From the IMG/VR virus record IMGVR_UViG_3300035523_000062, positions 1 to 43,700 of that record: DNA of 43,700 bases, one strand, 5' to 3'. This document shows, in pieces, positions 39,580-43,700 of the stretch (the first letter of the stretch is position 1; each line of letters opens with the position of its first letter). The notes under the pieces were generated by a model. It did no database searches. It was not told the origin of the DNA and was given only the letters and a program-made list of their open reading frames with translations. Both the position numbers and the translations under genes were made by a program. This DNA comes from a virus.

Positions 39580-39623
39580 CCTCTCGGAGGTCCCATGAGC
39601 GTGAAATCGGGACCTCCGAGAGG
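39580..39623. terminator. 15-bp perfect inverted repeat between prophage and groEL
   Basis: CCTCTCGGAGGTCCC at 39580-39594 and its exact complement at 39609-39623, with a 14-base loop. A smaller stem (GCCCCC/GGGGGC, 39560-39580) lies beside it. No clear U-run follows on either strand. It lies 10 bases after the groEL stop and about 45 after the last phage gene, so it may be a two-way transcription end or part of the attachment site. Confidence 0.5.
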
Positions 39624-39632
39624 GGGTTAACG

Positions 39633-41273
<1,641 letters not shown>

Positions 41274-41440
41274 TTACACTACCTCCTTGAAGTCACGCTC
41301 TCGCGCGAACCTGCTCGGGCGCCCGGTGGCGGCCCACTATCCCGCACACGGAGCCCCTGAAGTCTTAGCCTGCGATACGCATACTGGCCCCGAGGCCGCG
41401 CGCCCCACCAGCGGTGAGGGTGCCTCGGCAGCCGCGCGAG

Positions 41441-41734
41441 TTAGCCCTTGATGGCGTAGATGGAATCCTCGTCGAGGATCACGAGCTCCTGACCATCCAC
41501 CGTTACCTCGTTGCCGCCATACTTGGCGTAGACAACCTTATCGCCCACCTTCACAGACATGGGCTTGCGCTCACCAGTGTCCAGCACCCGGCCTGGACCC
41601 ACGGCCACGACCTCGCCCTCCTGGGGCTTCTTCTTAGCGGAATCCGGCAGGACGATGCCGCCCGCGGTGGTCTCCTCACCCTCGGTCGCCTTCACGACTA
41701 CCTTGTCGCCCAACGGTTTGATCAAGTGTGTCAC
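41441..41734 (-). CDS. groES: co-chaperonin GroES (10 kDa)
   Basis: 97 residues. IKPLGDKVVVKATEGEETTA, GGIVLPDSAKKKPQEGEVVA, VGDKVVYAKYGGNEVTVDGQ and LVILDEDSIYAI are the full GroES pattern, including the mobile loop that contacts GroEL. GGGGAGGTGA precedes the ATG. It heads the groESL operon behind a CIRCE-controlled promoter. Confidence 0.98.
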   Translation of the reverse strand: MTHLIKPLGDKVVVKATEGEETTAGGIVLPDSAKKKPQEGEVVAVGPGRVLDTGERKPMSVKVGDKVVYAKYGGNEVTVDGQELVILDEDSIYAIKG

Positions 41735-41864
41735 CTCCCCAAGAGATAGCTGCTGCGCGTTGGCCTGCCCCGGAGGCGGGCCCAGAAGGCCTGCCTGCTA
41801 GCCACGAAGACCCGTGGTGCCCCGCCCATCCGCCCGGCGGGATTCGCCTCGCGCAGAGCGCGGA

Positions 41865-41891
41865 TTAGCACTCAGCAGTAGGGAGTGCCAA
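41865..41891 (-). promoter_or_regulatory. CIRCE element (HrcA operator)
   Basis: TTAGCACTC at 41865-41873, nine bases, GAGTGCCAA at 41883-41891; the consensus is TTAGCACTC-N9-GAGTGCTAA, so there is one difference. It lies just downstream of the groESL promoter, about 130 bases before groES, where HrcA blocks transcription until heat stress. Confidence 0.9.
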
Positions 41892-41901
41892 TCCCTTCGA
41901 T

Positions 41902-41930
41902 ATGCTAGCAGGAGGCCACTAAGGTGTCAA
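41902..41930 (-). promoter_or_regulatory. groESL sigma70 promoter
   Basis: Read on the minus strand: TTGACA (41930-41925), 17-base spacer, TAGCAT (41907-41902), with TGC before the -10 (extended form). The start of transcription should fall near 41895, at the edge of the CIRCE element. Confidence 0.8.
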
Positions 41931-42025
41931 CAGACCGCAGGCGGCCCATTGGGTCAGCTGCCAAGATGCCCCTACACCAGAAGGAGTGGGGCCCTTGCCT
42001 GCGCGAAGACTCTAGTGTGCCTCGC

Positions 42026-43417
42026 ATGACTCGTTACCCTCTCATCATCAGCCGGTCCCCCGGAAGCACGGGAGCAGGCGGCCCGCGCCTTGGCAGCGCC
42101 GCTGCCCTTGGGACCGCGATCGCGCTTATGCTGCTTTTGCTCCCCAGTTACGCCAAGGCGGCGAGGCCGGCCACCGCCTCCCGCGCCCCGGTGACGAAGC
42201 GCGCTCCCAAGGCGGCCCCGCAGCCCGCCCGCCTGCTTGTGAAGCCATCTCGGCTTGAGGTGGGGCCCGGGGAGAAGGGCCTAGTCGTGGAGATCACGAT
42301 CACGCCTCCGGGGCGCAAGCGGACCCAGGCCATGCTTTCCGCCGACCTACCGGCGGGCGTTACCCTCGATCCCGAGGCGTGGACCGGCGAGGTTCCGCCC
42401 TGGGGGGCCAAGGCGTACCTGAAGCTCGGCGCGCTCCCCGCGACAAGGGCTGGCGGCCTAGTTCGGTTCAGAGCCACCTTTCTGGTCTCTGGGGCTGCTG
42501 CCACGGGTGACCTGGTCGCGGAGGTGACGCCGCCCCTGGCCGTAGCGATCAAGCCGGACCCGGTCGGCAGCTCCGTGAAGGTATGGGTACGCAACCTTCT
42601 GAAGCAGCGGCCGCTGAGGGTGCGAGCCGCGATCACCAACAAGGATCGCTTCCTTCAGAACGTGGTCTCCGGGATGACGCCGGAACTGGGTCCGGGCAGG
42701 AGCGCCGAGGTGACCATCCCCGTCATCTCCGACGGCATCGCGCCCGACGTCCCCTACCGCTTCGAGGCGACCGCCCAGACCTTCCAGGGCTACCGGACGA
42801 AGGTGGCCCGGCAGCTCACCTTCCTCACCGCTCCGCGCCGCCCGCAGCCCCCAGTCGTGGACGGCTCGCTGAAGGGCTGGGAGGACGCCTATGTGGTGGT
42901 GGCACGAGGCGCCGTGGCAGGCCGGCTCTCCGGAGTCACGGGCCGTGTGGTCTGGGACGATGAGAACCTCTATCTCCAGGTGCGCGCCGTGGATCGCCGG
43001 ACGGCGGCCCCGGGCCCGCGCGCGGGCGCTGGAGCCGTGGACAGCCTCCAGGTCGCCATCGACCCGGCGGGGCTCCACCTCCCCTACTCCCCCTGGATCC
43101 TCGTAACCGCTCAGCCCTCGTCCGAGCCTAGCGGCGCCTCAGTGTCGGCCGCCTACTCCGCCCATCCGGAGAGACATGGCCTGCCTGGTGCCAAGGCCAC
43201 GTGGAGCTGGCGGGACGGGCTTGGGACCTACACGCTGGCCCTACCCTGGAGTGAGCTGGGGATGCAGGCGCGCGTGGGCCTCACCTTTGGCTTCAGCTTC
43301 CGAGCCGAGATCGCGGAGGGCAGCTCCCCCGGCGAGGGTCTGGGCTGGGGGACGGGCATCGTCCCCACTCTGGACCCACAGCAGTTCGGTGACCTCACCT
43401 TGGGAGGTTCGGAGTAG
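42026..43417 (+). CDS. secreted protein with C-terminal CBM9-like domain
   Basis: 463 residues from ATG at 42026; a longer frame starting at 41924 would run through the groESL promoter and is rejected. Signal peptide with core AALGTAIALMLLLLPSYAKA. Residues about 60-280 are beta-sandwich repeats of the kind seen in secreted envelope proteins (VEITITPPGRKRTQAMLSAD). From about 285, PPVVDGSLKGWEDAYVVVAR and TGRVVWDDENLYLQVRAVDR resemble carbohydrate-binding family 9 / DOMON-like domains. Divergent from groESL, downstream gene 2 bases away. Function not known; a cell-surface or sugar-binding role is inferred. Confidence 0.65.
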   Translation: MTRYPLIISRSPGSTGAGGPRLGSAAALGTAIALMLLLLPSYAKAARPATASRAPVTKRAPKAAPQPARLLVKPSRLEVGPGEKGLVVEITITPPGRKRTQAMLSADLPAGVTLDPEAWTGEVPPWGAKAYLKLGALPATRAGGLVRFRATFLVSGAAATGDLVAEVTPPLAVAIKPDPVGSSVKVWVRNLLKQRPLRVRAAITNKDRFLQNVVSGMTPELGPGRSAEVTIPVISDGIAPDVPYRFEATAQTFQGYRTKVARQLTFLTAPRRPQPPVVDGSLKGWEDAYVVVARGAVAGRLSGVTGRVVWDDENLYLQVRAVDRRTAAPGPRAGAGAVDSLQVAIDPAGLHLPYSPWILVTAQPSSEPSGASVSAAYSAHPERHGLPGAKATWSWRDGLGTYTLALPWSELGMQARVGLTFGFSFRAEIAEGSSPGEGLGWGTGIVPTLDPQQFGDLTLGGSE

Positions 43418-43419
43418 AA

Positions 43420-43700
43420 ATGAGCGATGAGCGGCCGGAGCTAGGAGTTGGGAGGGAGAAGCTTCGCGCCGGACCGCTTGTGCTTCTGGAGGGCCAGCCC
43501 GGGGCCCCAGAGGAGGGCCCAAAGGCGTTCTCCAAAGCCGTTACCTGGCGTTCCGTGCTCCTCGGCAGCATCCTCACACCCATTAACTGCTACTGGGTGA
43601 TCCAGATGGAGCGGGTGCGCTACTCCGCTCACCCCACCACCATCTCCATCCTCTTCAACGCGGTCTTTGGCGTCCTCATCGTCTACATGCTGAACCGCCT
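43420..43700 (+). CDS. DUF6785-like membrane protein, N-terminal part
   Basis: The first 93 residues only; cut by the window edge. After a cytoplasmic start (MSDERPELGVGREKLRAGPL) comes TWRSVLLGSILTPINCYWVI and PTTISILFNAVFGVLIVYML, two membrane segments with the phrase LTPINCYWVIQME that I associate with DUF6785 (oligopeptide-transporter-like) proteins of Armatimonadota and related groups. It starts 2 bases after the previous stop, so the two genes form an operon. Confidence 0.65.
   Translation, partial: MSDERPELGVGREKLRAGPLVLLEGQPGAPEEGPKAFSKAVTWRSVLLGSILTPINCYWVIQMERVRYSAHPTTISILFNAVFGVLIVYMLNR

Noticed and set aside
41924-42025. Longer N-terminus for the CBM9-like host protein
   Set aside because: The first 34 residues would overlap the groESL promoter, and the signal peptide only makes sense from the Met at 42026.

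Overview
The window is about 65-70% GC bacterial DNA. It holds most of an integrated tailed phage (1 to about 39,600) and then a short stretch of host chromosome (about 39,630 to 43,700). The host genes are groEL, groES with a CIRCE/HrcA site, a secreted CBM9-like protein and the start of a DUF6785-like membrane protein. Together with a dockerin-like repeat in one phage-carried gene, they suggest an Armatimonadota-like bacterium. That assignment comes from family recognition only and is tentative.

Phage late region (minus strand, 24,682 down to 1): a small leading gene, terS, terL, portal, two small genes, a MuF-like head protein, two more small genes, scaffold, decoration protein, major capsid, two small genes, a secreted SGNH-like hydrolase, head-tail connector, head closure, gp10-like protein, tail terminator, major tail protein, tail assembly chaperone with a -1 frameshift extension, tape measure with an embedded M15-like peptidase, distal tail protein, a large baseplate protein, a tail fibre with a signal peptide, and an OmpH/Skp-like secreted protein cut by the window edge. 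This is the order of a long-tailed siphovirus. Intrinsic terminators sit before the scaffold, before the major tail protein and between the major tail protein and the chaperone.

Middle region (24,683-28,898): a small plus-strand gene, then a minus-strand accessory cluster that looks like cargo. The cluster holds a secreted Asp-box (BNR) protein with a dockerin-like repeat, a single-pass membrane protein, a small charged protein, and a protein resembling DUF6414. Between the cluster and the early genes lies almost 1 kb without a convincing gene. It contains a strong RNA-type stem whose G.U pairs favour plus-strand transcription, overlapping inverted repeats, and a sigma70-like promoter facing the early genes.

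Early region (plus strand, 28,899-39,534): a tightly coupled run of small zinc-ribbon and HTH proteins, a Gp157/Gam-like protein, a RecT-type annealing protein, a lambda O/P-like replication pair, an orphan DNA methyltransferase, several HTH regulators, a VRR-NUC nuclease and an excisionase-like HTH protein next to the probable right end. The initiator gene contains a five-copy 24-bp iteron array, which is the probable origin. Many neighbours overlap by 1-4 bases. No integrase, holin/endolysin set or obvious CI-type repressor is visible, so part of the prophage must lie left of the window or be missing.

Most notable points: the iteron origin inside the initiator gene, the recoded tail chaperone, the structured-RNA candidate at 28.05-28.26 kb, terL without a normal start (possible +1 shift out of terS), the ACG-started OmpH-like gene, and Sec signal peptides on proteins encoded among virion genes.
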